Numbered from the stretch's first letter, positions 1-6,010 are shown. The stretch: DNA of 8,144 nucleotides from Leptolyngbyaceae cyanobacterium M65_K2018_010 (GCA_015295885.1 DVEE01000034.1:1-8144); one strand, 5' to 3'. Program-made: numbers and translations. The notes: generated by a model from the sequence alone, not told the origin.

Positions 1-52
1 ATCGCCATGTTTTAACCATGAGTATTTATCTTCACCGATCAATGAGGGCGCT

Positions 53-745
53 ATGGGTACCCCGGCAGAGACGGAGGCCAAGATTTTAATTATCGGCCCG
101 AGCGAGGGCCAAACACGTCAAATGGGGCTGGATCTTCAGGAAGCGGGCTATACCCCGGTGATGGCCTACGGCAGCGAAGAGGGCTTAGCCCTGGCCAGCC
201 AAGCCTCCTACTCATTAATTGTGGTGGATCGGCTGTTAGGGAATCAATCGGGCCTGGCCCTGTGCCAGACCCTCCGCCGCCAGGGGGTGAAGACGCCGAT
301 TGTGTTGCTGATGGCCAAGGAGAGCCTGGAGGATCGGGTCGCCTGCCTGGACTGTGGGGCCGATGACTACTTCCTTAAGCCCTACCGGGCCGATGCCTTC
401 CTTAAAATTGTGAACTTGTACTTACAGGCCGCCCCGACGGCGACCGACAACCTGCGGTTTGGCGAACTCACCCTGGATTTGGCTAATCGCCACGCCATTC
501 GCGGCGATCGCGTGATTGACCTGACCATGAAGGAGTTTGAGCTGCTGAAATACTTGATGGAACATCCCCGCGAGGTGCTGCCCCGGGAGCAAATTCTGGA
601 AAACGTTTGGGGCTACGACTTTGTGGGGGAATCCAATGTGATTGAGGTGTACATCCGTTACCTGCGCCTAAAAATTGACGGAGAAGACGAAAAACGATTA
701 ATTCAAACGGTTCGTGGTGTGGGCTACGTGCTTCGAGAAAATTGA
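53..745 (+). CDS. nblR: OmpR-type response regulator, NblR-like, with degenerate receiver
   Basis: This is a 230-residue DNA-binding response regulator with an N-terminal receiver (about 10-125) and a C-terminal winged-helix effector (about 133-229). The effector is very well preserved: LTMKEFELLKYLMEHPREVL, then an NVWGYDF block and the C-terminal QTVRGVGYVLR wing. In the receiver the phospho-acceptor position D59 (VVDRLLG) and K109 (LKPY) are present. The acidic pair expected after the first strand is replaced by GPSE (15-18), and the usual Thr/Ser is M87 (LLMAKES). Such an atypical receiver is known for cyanobacterial NblR, which promotes phycobilisome breakdown under nutrient or light stress and can act without phosphorylation; the blocks EAGYTPV, GADDYFLKPYR and GESNVIEVYIRYLRLKI also recall NblR. 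ATG 53 follows a GAGGG at 44-48 and is the first in-frame start. It converges on bgtB. The family is certain; the nblR name is likely but rests on recall. Confidence 0.85.
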   Translation: MGTPAETEAKILIIGPSEGQTRQMGLDLQEAGYTPVMAYGSEEGLALASQASYSLIVVDRLLGNQSGLALCQTLRRQGVKTPIVLLMAKESLEDRVACLDCGADDYFLKPYRADAFLKIVNLYLQAAPTATDNLRFGELTLDLANRHAIRGDRVIDLTMKEFELLKYLMEHPREVLPREQILENVWGYDFVGESNVIEVYIRYLRLKIDGEDEKRLIQTVRGVGYVLREN

Positions 746-752
746 GCCCACT

Positions 753-774
753 CCTCAGGGCCTAGGCCCCGAGG
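753..774. terminator. Bidirectional hairpin between nblR-like gene and bgtB
   Basis: CCTC (753-756) pairs with GAGG (771-774), and GGGC (758-761) pairs with GCCC (766-769) around a CTAG loop, with one internal A/C mismatch. It lies in the 16-bp gap between the convergent genes and runs into the last codons of bgtB, including its stop (762-764). There is no clear T-run on the + strand, so intrinsic termination is inferred from position and stem strength only. Confidence 0.5.
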
Positions 775-2303
775 GGAGCGGGCTTTGCTGCGGCTTTCCT
801 TTGCTTTTCCGATCGACCAATGGGATCCATATAAGCCTCTAGCCGTTTGAAGACCATGGACGCAATGGAGGTCATCACCAGATAAACAATAGCTACGGCC
901 AGATACACCTCAAAGGCTCGGTAGGTGGTTGCTACGGTTAACTGGCCCTCCCGAAAGAGCTCTTCAAACCCGATTACCGCGGCCAAACTGGTGTCCTTAA
1001 TCAGGGTGATGAACTCATTGCCCAGGGGCGGCAAAATGCGGCGAAAGGCCTGGGGAAATACCACATAGCGCATGGTTTCAATGGGGTTCATGGCCAGAGA
1101 CTCTGCGGCTTCCCATTGACCCCGGTCAATGGATTGAATGCCCCCCCGTAGAATCTCCGCCAGGTAGGCGGCTACGTTTAGGCTCAGGGCCAGAACTGCG
1201 GCAAAGAAGCGGTTAAAACTGACATCAAAGCCTAGGCCCTGGAACAGTGCCGGTATACCGAAGTAGATCATGAACAATTGCACCAGCATCGGCGTGCCCC
1301 GGAAGAAGTCTACGTAGACCCGGCAGAGCCATCGCAGGGGCTTGAAGGGAGAAATCAGGGCGAAGGCCACCAAGGAACCGCCAATCAGCCCAAACAGGAA
1401 GGAGAAAAAAGTCAGCATGATGGTCACCCAAGCGCCCCGCATGAGGTTGCGGAACAGGAGACCCCAATCTAATCCAGAGGCGGTGCCAGAACTCAGGGCT
1501 GGAGCGATCTCAGGTAAATCGGGCGGTTCGCCGGCAAACCACTTGCCAAAGATCTCCGCATAGGTGCCGTTTTCAATCAGTTCACCCAGGGCGGCGTTGA
1601 TTGTGGCCAGGTTTTCCGACCCCTTGGGTAGGGCAATGCCGTAGTACTCTTCAGTCAAGAGTTCACCGACAATCTTGATCCCCTTCAGGTTGGCTTCGTT
1701 AATGGCGTAAAGGGTCACGGGCAGGTCATTGACCACGGCATCCACCCGGCCATTGAGCAACTCTTGGAGGGCCAAAGGTGCGCCGTCAAAGGTGCTGATC
1801 GTGGCCCCTTCTACTTCCTTGGCTTTTTCGGCACCGGTGGTACCAATTTGGACGGCAATGCGCTTGCCCTTCAGGTCCTCAAAGGACTGGATACTGTCAT
1901 TGCCTTCGACCACCGCAATGGCCAACCCGGCCTCGAAGTAGGGCCTGGAAAAATCGATGGTTTGAGCCCGCTCAGCGGTAATGGTCATACCGCTGATGGC
2001 TGCATCCAGGGTTTTCGACTGTAGGGACGGAATCAGCCCATCGAAGGGCAGACTGATGATTTTGACTGGATGCCCGGCCGCTTCCCCGATGGCGTTGATC
2101 AAATCAATATCAAAGCCAATCACGTTACCGGTGGCTTCATCTTTCATTTCAAAGGGCGGAAAGGTGGGCTCAGTGCCCACCTCCCACACCGCAGCGCTAT
2201 CCTGGGCCTGGCTGGGGAAATACCCCAGGGCGAGAACTAGTAGGCAACCTAACCAGAGGGCGCCAATGCGCTTCAGCCAGCGAGAAGAAAGTTTACGGAA
2301 CAT
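762..2303 (-). CDS. bgtB: Fused periplasmic amino-acid-binding protein and ABC permease (BgtB type)
   Basis: This 513-residue protein joins a solute-binding domain to a membrane permease, the architecture of cyanobacterial BgtB, part of the importer for basic amino acids and glutamine. A signal peptide (1-33: basic n-region, hydrophobic ALWLGCLLVLALG, cleavage probably after SQA) is followed by a family-3 binding domain (about 38-258). Ligand-contact positions of GlnH-like proteins can be seen: R112 in SGMTITAER, T155/T156 in IGTTGAE and D193 in NDLP. A linker of about 20 residues leads to a HisM/GlnP-type permease (about 280-490) with several hydrophobic helices, FFRGTPMLVQLF and the EAA coupling loop starting at E398. 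The C-terminus is short and basic. No Shine-Dalgarno is evident; the start is chosen because it gives a complete signal peptide. It is divergent from bgtA, its likely ATPase. Substrate specificity is inferred from the family. Confidence 0.9.
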   Translation of the reverse strand: MFRKLSSRWLKRIGALWLGCLLVLALGYFPSQAQDSAAVWEVGTEPTFPPFEMKDEATGNVIGFDIDLINAIGEAAGHPVKIISLPFDGLIPSLQSKTLDAAISGMTITAERAQTIDFSRPYFEAGLAIAVVEGNDSIQSFEDLKGKRIAVQIGTTGAEKAKEVEGATISTFDGAPLALQELLNGRVDAVVNDLPVTLYAINEANLKGIKIVGELLTEEYYGIALPKGSENLATINAALGELIENGTYAEIFGKWFAGEPPDLPEIAPALSSGTASGLDWGLLFRNLMRGAWVTIMLTFFSFLFGLIGGSLVAFALISPFKPLRWLCRVYVDFFRGTPMLVQLFMIYFGIPALFQGLGFDVSFNRFFAAVLALSLNVAAYLAEILRGGIQSIDRGQWEAAESLAMNPIETMRYVVFPQAFRRILPPLGNEFITLIKDTSLAAVIGFEELFREGQLTVATTYRAFEVYLAVAIVYLVMTSIASMVFKRLEAYMDPIGRSEKQRKAAAKPAPLGA

Positions 2304-2342
2304 CGCAGTCTTGGGGGTATCGGTGTAAGGTCAAGGACATAG

Positions 2343-2348
2343 ATTATA
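2343..2348 (-). promoter_or_regulatory. Candidate -10 box of bgtB
   Basis: On the minus strand this reads TATAAT, a perfect -10 hexamer, about 40 bases before the bgtB start. No good -35 lies 16-18 bases upstream, which would fit an activator-dependent promoter. An NtcA site (GTA-N8-TAC) at the expected spacing is not present. Confidence 0.5.
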
Positions 2349-2351
2349 GAC

Positions 2352-2384
2352 ACAGTGGGCTACGAGCCCAGGTTCCAGCACTGT
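2352..2384. promoter_or_regulatory. Nested inverted repeats, operator-like, upstream of bgtB and bgtA
   Basis: TGGGCT (2356-2361) and AGCCCA (2365-2370) form a perfect dyad around ACG. A wider arm pair, ACAGTG (2352-2357) and CACTGT (2379-2384), is also perfect and overlaps the first by two bases. The dyads sit just upstream of the bgtB -10 box, where a regulator could act on the divergent promoters. The binding protein is unknown. Confidence 0.4.
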
Positions 2385-2434
2385 ATAAAGTTAAGGAAGT
2401 AGGAAAATGTTTTGATAGATACAGATAACTCCAA

Positions 2435-2471
2435 AAAATCAGTGATTTTCTTTAAAAAATTCTTGATTTTC
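2435..2471. repeat. AT-rich palindrome with a third half-site, upstream of bgtA
   Basis: AAAATCA (2435-2441) and TGATTTT (2443-2449) form a perfect palindrome around a single G. A further TGATTTTC copy lies at 2464-2471, 21 bp (about two helical turns) from the copy at 2443-2450. This AT-rich patch (about 2400-2475) contrasts with the GC-richer surroundings and looks like a promoter or regulator-binding region for bgtA. No convincing -35/-10 pair was identified. Confidence 0.35.
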
Positions 2472-2503
2472 AGCTTCCACGAACTGCCTAGGCGTTGAAT
2501 CCC

Positions 2504-3274
2504 ATGACAGCAACTTTTCCGACCCCTGCAACCCCGGTCATTGCCTGCGAAAATCTTTTCAAGAGCTATGGCGACCTAGAGGTGCTCAAAGGGGTCAGCA
2601 CCCAGTTTCAGAAGGGGGATGTGGTGTCCATCATTGGTCCTTCGGGGTGCGGCAAGAGTACCTTCCTGCGCTGTCTCAACCGCCTGGAAACGATCAACGG
2701 AGGCCGCCTGGAAGTGATGGGACAGGATGTCTCTGCCCATAAACTTTCCTGGAAAGCGTTGTACCAGCTGCGCAGTAAGGTCAGCATGGTATTCCAGCAT
2801 TTCAACCTCTTCCCCCACCTGACCGTGCTGGAAAACCTAATGCTCTCTCCCCGCAAGGTTTTGAAGGGTTCCGAGGGGGATTGTCAGGCGGTGGCTATGC
2901 AGTACCTGACCAAGGTGGGCCTGGCCGATCGCGCCGGAGCCTACCCAGAACAACTGTCGGGGGGGCAGAAACAACGGGTCGCCATTGCTCGTAGTCTCTG
3001 CATGAAGCCCGAGGCGATTTTGTTTGATGAACCCACGAGCGCCCTGGATCCCGAGTTGGTGGGGGAGGTGTTGGGTGTCATGCGCCAGTTGGCGGAAGAG
3101 GGCATGACCATGGTGGTGGTCACCCACGAAATGCAGTTTGCCCGGGAAGTGTCCAACAAGGTGATGTTCTTTAACGCCGGGCTGATTGAGGAGGAGGGCA
3201 GGCCCGAAGAGGTGTTTGCCAATCCTCGTAGCGATCGCCTGAGAGCCTTTTTGCGCCGCATTAGCCAGCACTAG
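2504..3274 (+). CDS. bgtA: ABC transporter ATPase for polar amino acids (BgtA type)
   Basis: This is a 256-residue cytoplasmic ATPase that powers amino-acid import. Numbered from ATG 2504, it has Walker A GPSGCGKST (45-53), Q-loop Q98 in VFQHFNLFPHLTVLEN, signature LSGGQ (151-155), Walker B ILFDE (172-176), D-loop SALD (179-182) and switch H208. The sequence closely follows the GlnQ/HisP group. It lies head to head with the BgtB-type binding protein/permease, so the two can form a full importer; in cyanobacteria BgtA-type ATPases can also serve other amino-acid permeases. An in-frame TTG at 2495 would add three residues, but neither start has a strong Shine-Dalgarno and ATG 2504 is preferred. 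A HIP1 octamer lies inside the gene at 3231-3238. The family is certain; the gene name follows from similarity and context. Confidence 0.9.
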   Translation: MTATFPTPATPVIACENLFKSYGDLEVLKGVSTQFQKGDVVSIIGPSGCGKSTFLRCLNRLETINGGRLEVMGQDVSAHKLSWKALYQLRSKVSMVFQHFNLFPHLTVLENLMLSPRKVLKGSEGDCQAVAMQYLTKVGLADRAGAYPEQLSGGQKQRVAIARSLCMKPEAILFDEPTSALDPELVGEVLGVMRQLAEEGMTMVVVTHEMQFAREVSNKVMFFNAGLIEEEGRPEEVFANPRSDRLRAFLRRISQH

Positions 3275-3507
3275 GACATAAAGGCCGCGGCAAGCAGGCA
3301 AGAGAATCAAAGGGAAGGCTATCAACGTCAGCGGAAACCGTATTGAGCATCAGGCATTCAGGCTCCAGAAGCCCTCTGAAGGCTGAACGGCTGACCCCTG
3401 GCGACTCGCCAGGAAAATTGGCCCGCTTCAAGTCGGTATCCAAAAGGAATGTCTGGATTTCCTCCTGGCCCCTCCTTCTGGCCTCAACGGATATCCGCAA
3501 ACCAGGC
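3275..3507. other. Intergenic region between bgtA and the rpsD promoter
   Basis: No credible gene is seen. Two hairpins stand out: CCTGGC (3397-3402) with GCCAGG (3408-3413) around a 5-base loop, and TTCA (3357-3360) with TGAA (3377-3380) enclosing GGCT/AGCC (3361-3364 with 3370-3373). Neither is followed by a T-run on the + strand, so a bgtA terminator is possible but unproven. Open frames on the minus strand here lack any recognisable protein pattern. Confidence 0.5.
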
Positions 3508-3536
3508 TTGTGACGACTCTCCTAACGCGCTAGAAT
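3508..3536 (+). promoter_or_regulatory. rpsD promoter
   Basis: A -35 box TTGTGA (3508-3513, four of six consensus bases) is separated by exactly 17 bases from a -10 box TAGAAT (3531-3536, five of six). Transcription would start around 3541-3545, leaving a leader of about 40 bases before rpsD. This is the best sigma-70-type promoter seen in the window. Confidence 0.7.
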
Positions 3537-3541
3537 GATAA

Positions 3542-3568
3542 CTTTGGAATTCTTCCAAGGTTATTTTT
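3542..3568 (+). promoter_or_regulatory. Hairpin in rpsD leader followed by T-rich run
   Basis: TTGGAA (3544-3549) and TTCCAA (3553-3558) form a perfect dyad around TTC, extendable by one G-T wobble and one C-G pair (3542-3560). TTATTTTT (3561-3568) follows directly, then the Shine-Dalgarno. It resembles an intrinsic terminator but sits at the probable 5' end of the transcript. An mRNA-stabilising 5' hairpin, an S4 autoregulatory site or a DNA operator are alternatives. Confidence 0.45.
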
Positions 3569-3584
3569 CGGAGAGTCAACGGTT

Positions 3585-4193
3585 ATGGCGCGATATCGAG
3601 GTCCCCGCCTGCGGGTGGTGCGGCGGTTAGGGGAATTGCCGGGGCTTTCCCGCAAGTCTCCTCGTAAGGCCAACCCTCCCGGGCAACACGGTCAGGATCG
3701 TAAGAAAAAGTCTGAGTATGGGGTGCGTCTAGAGGAAAAGCAAAAGCTGCGGTTTAACTACGGGTTGACCGAAAAGCAATTGCTGCGTTACGTGAAAAAA
3801 GCTCGCCGGGCCGGTGGTTCCACCGGGTTGGTGATCCTCCAACTGCTAGAAATGCGGCTGGATAACACCGTGTTCCGGCTCGGGTTTGGTCCTACTATCC
3901 CGTCGGCACGCCAAATTGTGAACCACGGTCATATCTGCGTGAACGGCCGAGTGGTGAGCATTCCCAGCTACCAGTGTCGGCCGGGAGATGTGATTACGGT
4001 GCGCGATCGCGACGCCTCTAAAAAACTCGTGGAAGCCAACCTGGAGTTCCCGGGGTTAGCCAATGTCCCCAGCCACCTAGAGCTGGATAAGGCAAAGCTC
4101 ACCGCCAAGGTCAACGGCGTGATTGAGCGCGAATGGGTCGCCCTCAACATCAACGAACTGCTGGTGGTGGAATACTACTCGCGGAAAGCCTAA
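3585..4193 (+). CDS. rpsD: 30S ribosomal protein S4 (uS4)
   Basis: This 202-residue protein is a primary 16S rRNA-binding component of the small subunit, needed early in 30S assembly and for decoding fidelity. It begins MARYRGPRLRVVRRLGELPGL and continues with GQHGQDRKKKSEYGVRLEEKQKLRFNYG, the standard bacterial and chloroplast S4 start. The S4 RNA-binding fold (about 90-155) shows RLDNTVFRLGF, ARQIVNHGHI, VNGRVV and PGDVI. The N-terminal zinc-binding cysteines of some S4 proteins are absent, so this is the cysteine-free form. Length matches the family. GGAGAG at 3570-3575 is a Shine-Dalgarno nine bases before ATG 3585. The gene stands alone rather than in the alpha operon found in many other bacteria, with its own promoter and terminator. 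A HIP1 octamer lies at 4003-4010. Confidence 0.99.
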   Translation: MARYRGPRLRVVRRLGELPGLSRKSPRKANPPGQHGQDRKKKSEYGVRLEEKQKLRFNYGLTEKQLLRYVKKARRAGGSTGLVILQLLEMRLDNTVFRLGFGPTIPSARQIVNHGHICVNGRVVSIPSYQCRPGDVITVRDRDASKKLVEANLEFPGLANVPSHLELDKAKLTAKVNGVIEREWVALNINELLVVEYYSRKA

Positions 4194-4196
4194 GGA

Positions 4197-4232
4197 CTGC
4201 TGGCTGACGAGATGGTTTTGGCTGCTGGCTGA
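4197..4232 (+). repeat. Short direct repeat downstream of rpsD
   Basis: CTGCTGGCTGA occurs exactly twice, at 4197-4207 and 4222-4232, a 25-base period, just after the rpsD stop. It has no obvious function and may be a chance duplication in the 3' untranslated region. Confidence 0.5.
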
Positions 4233-4277
4233 TAGTTCCTATCACTTACCGCCCATACCGCATTACTCTTAAATCTT

Positions 4278-4312
4278 AAAAGCCCCCCGGTCCGTCAGCC
4301 GAGGGGCTTTTT
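4278..4312. terminator. Bidirectional intrinsic terminator for rpsD and hspA
   Basis: AAAAGCCCC (4278-4286) pairs perfectly with GGGGCTTTT (4303-4311). An inner CGG/CCG (4288-4290 with 4299-4301) continues the stem after one mismatch. The + strand ends in TTTTT (4308-4312), and the A-run on the other arm gives a T-run on the minus strand. It lies between the convergent rpsD and hspA genes and can stop both. Confidence 0.88.
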
Positions 4313-4421
4313 GTTCACTCTAGGATGCGCTCAGAACCGCCCTTCGCGGCCTCACTGGTAGGCCATCAGACCGTCTGCCGGCGTCCTCAGACAACACCCT
4401 CATCCGCAGAGTCGAGCCGAC

Positions 4422-4862
4422 CTAGCGAATGGGAACCTTCACGACTTTCTTTTGTTCTTCCTCGTCCTTAAGCATGTGCAGGTTCAAGATGCCATCCTTG
4501 TATTCCGCTTCAACGGTAGTGTTTTGCACCCGGGCTGGCAGCGGGATAATCCTTTGGAAGCGGCCATAGTGGAATTCACTGCGGGTCACACCGCCTTCTT
4601 CGGTGGTCGATTCAGACTTCCGTTCACCGGCAATGGAAACCGCGTCTGCCGTTACTTGAAGGTCAATATCTTCCGGTGACAACCCCGGTACTTCGACCTT
4701 CAAGTCAATGGCTGTATCCGTTTCCTTGATTTCTGCCGCTGGCACAAAGCTACCGCCAAACAGTTGTTCCCGACGAGCTGGAACGAACTGTTCAAACAGG
4801 TGATTCATTTCTCTTTGCAGGGCATCAATATCCCCAAAGGGTGACCATTTAATCAACGACAT
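4422..4862 (-). CDS. hspA: Small heat-shock protein, Hsp20/alpha-crystallin family
   Basis: This 146-residue ATP-independent chaperone would bind unfolding proteins and membranes during heat and other stress, as HspA (Hsp16.6/Hsp17) does in cyanobacteria. The N-terminal arm (1-38) begins MSLIKWSPFGDIDALQREMNHLF, the usual form in this family. The alpha-crystallin domain (about 39-136) shows PAAEIKETDTAIDLKVEVPGLSPEDIDLQV, SEFHYGRFQRIIPLP and the conserved AEYKDGILNLHM (119-130). The C-terminal tail ends VVKVPIR, where a V-x-I-like motif may dock neighbouring dimers. AGGAGG (complement of 4868-4873) is a strong Shine-Dalgarno five bases before the ATG. It lies inside a hairpin, suggesting thermometer control. 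The gene converges on rpsD and is divergent from tetR. Identification is strong; the exact HspA paralogue is assumed. Confidence 0.95.
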   Translation of the reverse strand: MSLIKWSPFGDIDALQREMNHLFEQFVPARREQLFGGSFVPAAEIKETDTAIDLKVEVPGLSPEDIDLQVTADAVSIAGERKSESTTEEGGVTRSEFHYGRFQRIIPLPARVQNTTVEAEYKDGILNLHMLKDEEEQKKVVKVPIR

Positions 4863-4864
4863 AG

Positions 4865-4886
4865 TAACCTCCTGTGGTGAGGATTA
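4865..4886 (-). promoter_or_regulatory. SD-sequestering hairpin in hspA leader, RNA-thermometer-like
   Basis: In the hspA mRNA, TAA-t-CCTC can pair with GAGGTTA around a 7-base loop (accacag), giving seven base pairs with one bulged base. The 3' arm contains four bases of the Shine-Dalgarno AGGAGG and ends two bases before the start codon. A short leader hairpin masking the ribosome-binding site is the known thermometer design for hsp17 of Synechocystis. Function here is inferred. Confidence 0.6.
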
Positions 4887-5019
4887 TGAACGTCAGGAAA
4901 CTCCTCTTAACCCGTTAGGGTCAGGGGCCTTGGGCAGGTTTGAGGGATAATCAATGGTTGGGAATCACCCTCTTTCCTCGCCTATCTTCAGCATAGAAAA
5001 ATTGTCGATAGAGGATATT

Positions 5020-5084
5020 CGGTTATTCTGACTCATCGGGTAAAAATAACCGAAATGCCAGAGTTAAAGGCATTCTGGCGGTTA
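5020..5084. repeat. Overlapping, mutually exclusive inverted repeats
   Basis: CGGTTATT (5020-5027) pairs with AATAACCG (5045-5052). Part of the second arm, TAACC (5047-5051), can instead pair with GGTTA (5080-5084), continuing the perfect stem GCCAGA (5057-5062) with TCTGGC (5074-5079). A third option is AATGCC (5054-5059) with GGCATT (5069-5074). The arms overlap, so only some can form together. This looks like a multi-site operator or a switchable RNA; either is inference. Confidence 0.5.
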
Positions 5085-5225
5085 CGAATAACTAAGTTCC
5101 ATGAAATCTTGTGACGATAGTTGACCTATTATTTTGGTCCAAAGGAGTAGATATTTCTGGTTTTATAAGGTTATGTAACGTCGCCCTCCTGAACCCTCTG
5201 AAAACCAGGCACAATGGCCCTAGTA

Positions 5226-5254
5226 CAGAAAGCCAGAAGTAAGAAGGCAGAAGG
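5226..5254 (+). repeat. Purine-rich heptanucleotide tandem repeat
   Basis: Three consecutive 7-base units CAGAAGT, AAGAAGG and CAGAAGG occupy 5234-5254, preceded by the related CAGAAAGC. Degenerate heptamers of this kind resemble the short tandemly repeated sequences known between genes in filamentous cyanobacteria. The copy number here is low. Confidence 0.45.
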
Positions 5255-5369
5255 ATGAACAGGGCTTCCGTCTCCTATGAGGGTTCCTGCTTCATCAAAT
5301 GGGTGGGTTATTTCTGCTATCCAGTACTCGAGCATTAGAAACTGCCCGGTTCTTTGAGGGTGATTCGCC

Positions 5370-5975
5370 ATGGTGCCGTTCCTTAAAACCGTCCGCGAAA
5401 CTGATACTGAGACCAAAATTTTGCAGGCTGCCCTCCGGTTATTTGCCCAGCGAGGCTACAGCGGCACCACCACCCGCGATTTGGCCCAGGCGGCTGGGGT
5501 AGCTGAGGGAACCCTGTTTCGGCATTTTGAGAACAAGAAGGCGATTCTGGTGGCGGTAGCCAGCCAGGGATGGGTAGAAATCTTGACCGACCTGTTGACC
5601 GAACTCAGTGAGATGGCCAGCTATAAGGCTATCGGCCAGGTTATGCAGCGGCGCATGCTCAACCTGCAACGCAACTCCGCCCTAATGCGGGTGTGCTTCA
5701 TGGAAGCTCAGTTTCATCCCGAACTGCGGGAGCAAATTCAAACGGAGGTCATTGGCAAGATGATCGATGTGGCCGAGGCATTTTTCCAAACCGCTATGGA
5801 TCGAGGGGTGTATCGCCCCATGAACCCGCGCATGGTGGCTAGGGTTTTTCTAGGTATGTTTACCGTCGCTGGGTTCAGCCAGGAAACCCTCGGGGATACC
5901 GCCGGTTCTGCCCAGTCCATGAAAGAGTTAGCGGAGTGCCTGACCGATATTTTCCTGAATGGGGTATTGGCCTGA
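5370..5975 (+). CDS. TetR/AcrR-family transcriptional regulator
   Basis: This 201-residue protein is predicted to bind DNA as a dimer and release it when a ligand occupies the C-terminal domain. The N-terminal domain (about 12-58) carries the TetR helix-turn-helix: ILQAALRLFAQRGYSGTT, then TRDLAQAAGVAEGTLFRHFENKKAIL. The remainder (about 65-200) is helical and divergent, as usual, and gives no clue to the ligand. Its C-terminal pattern (MNPRMVARVFLGMF) suits the generic AcrR-type ligand domain. ATG 5370 follows GAGGG at 5356-5360 and an in-frame stop at 5361-5363, so the start is well bounded. It is divergent from hspA and converges on a short-chain dehydrogenase. TetR regulators often control themselves or a neighbour, so autoregulation is plausible. 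The family is sure; the target is unknown. Confidence 0.93.
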   Translation: MVPFLKTVRETDTETKILQAALRLFAQRGYSGTTTRDLAQAAGVAEGTLFRHFENKKAILVAVASQGWVEILTDLLTELSEMASYKAIGQVMQRRMLNLQRNSALMRVCFMEAQFHPELREQIQTEVIGKMIDVAEAFFQTAMDRGVYRPMNPRMVARVFLGMFTVAGFSQETLGDTAGSAQSMKELAECLTDIFLNGVLA

Positions 5976-6010
5976 GGGAGCAGGGCCGGTCATCTAGCCC
6001 GCCCCCTCAG
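5972..6010. terminator. Hairpin spanning both stop codons of the tetR/SDR convergent pair
   Basis: CTGAGGG (5972-5978) pairs perfectly with CCCTCAG (6004-6010), and inside it GGGC (5983-5986) pairs with GCCC (5997-6000). The stop of tetR (5973-5975) lies in one arm and the stop of the dehydrogenase (6007-6009, minus strand) in the other. No T-run follows on either strand, so it may act as a partial terminator or as 3'-end protection. Confidence 0.5.

Larger units (their letters stand above)
4863..5369. other. Divergent intergenic region between hspA and tetR
   Basis: No gene is seen in these 507 bases. From left to right it holds the hspA leader hairpin, overlapping CGGTTA-based inverted repeats (5020-5084), a dyad TTGACC/GGTCCAA with one bulged C (5121-5142), the small dyad GTTA-TG-TAAC (5170-5179) and a purine-rich heptamer repeat (5226-5254). 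A palindrome here could be a TetR operator. I could not settle on a -35/-10 pair for either gene. Confidence 0.55.

Noticed and set aside
1981..2328. 115-residue + strand open frame opposite bgtB
   Set aside because: It lies entirely antisense to the strongly conserved binding domain and its upstream region, and shows no recognisable protein pattern.
2385..2410. Possible glutamine riboswitch because of GGAAGTAGG near an amino-acid transporter
   Set aside because: The other conserved parts of the glnA-type motif (the CGTTCA start and the GAACG closing arm) are missing.
2304..2503. NtcA site upstream of bgtA/bgtB
   Set aside because: No GTA-N8-TAC sequence is present on either strand in the spacer.
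2837..3325. 162-residue minus-strand open frame opposite bgtA
   Set aside because: It is antisense to the conserved ATPase motifs; its length is a by-product of GC-rich codon use.
4882..4887. CATAAT on the minus strand as a -10 box for hspA
   Set aside because: Transcription would start within the Shine-Dalgarno, leaving no usable leader, and there is no -35.
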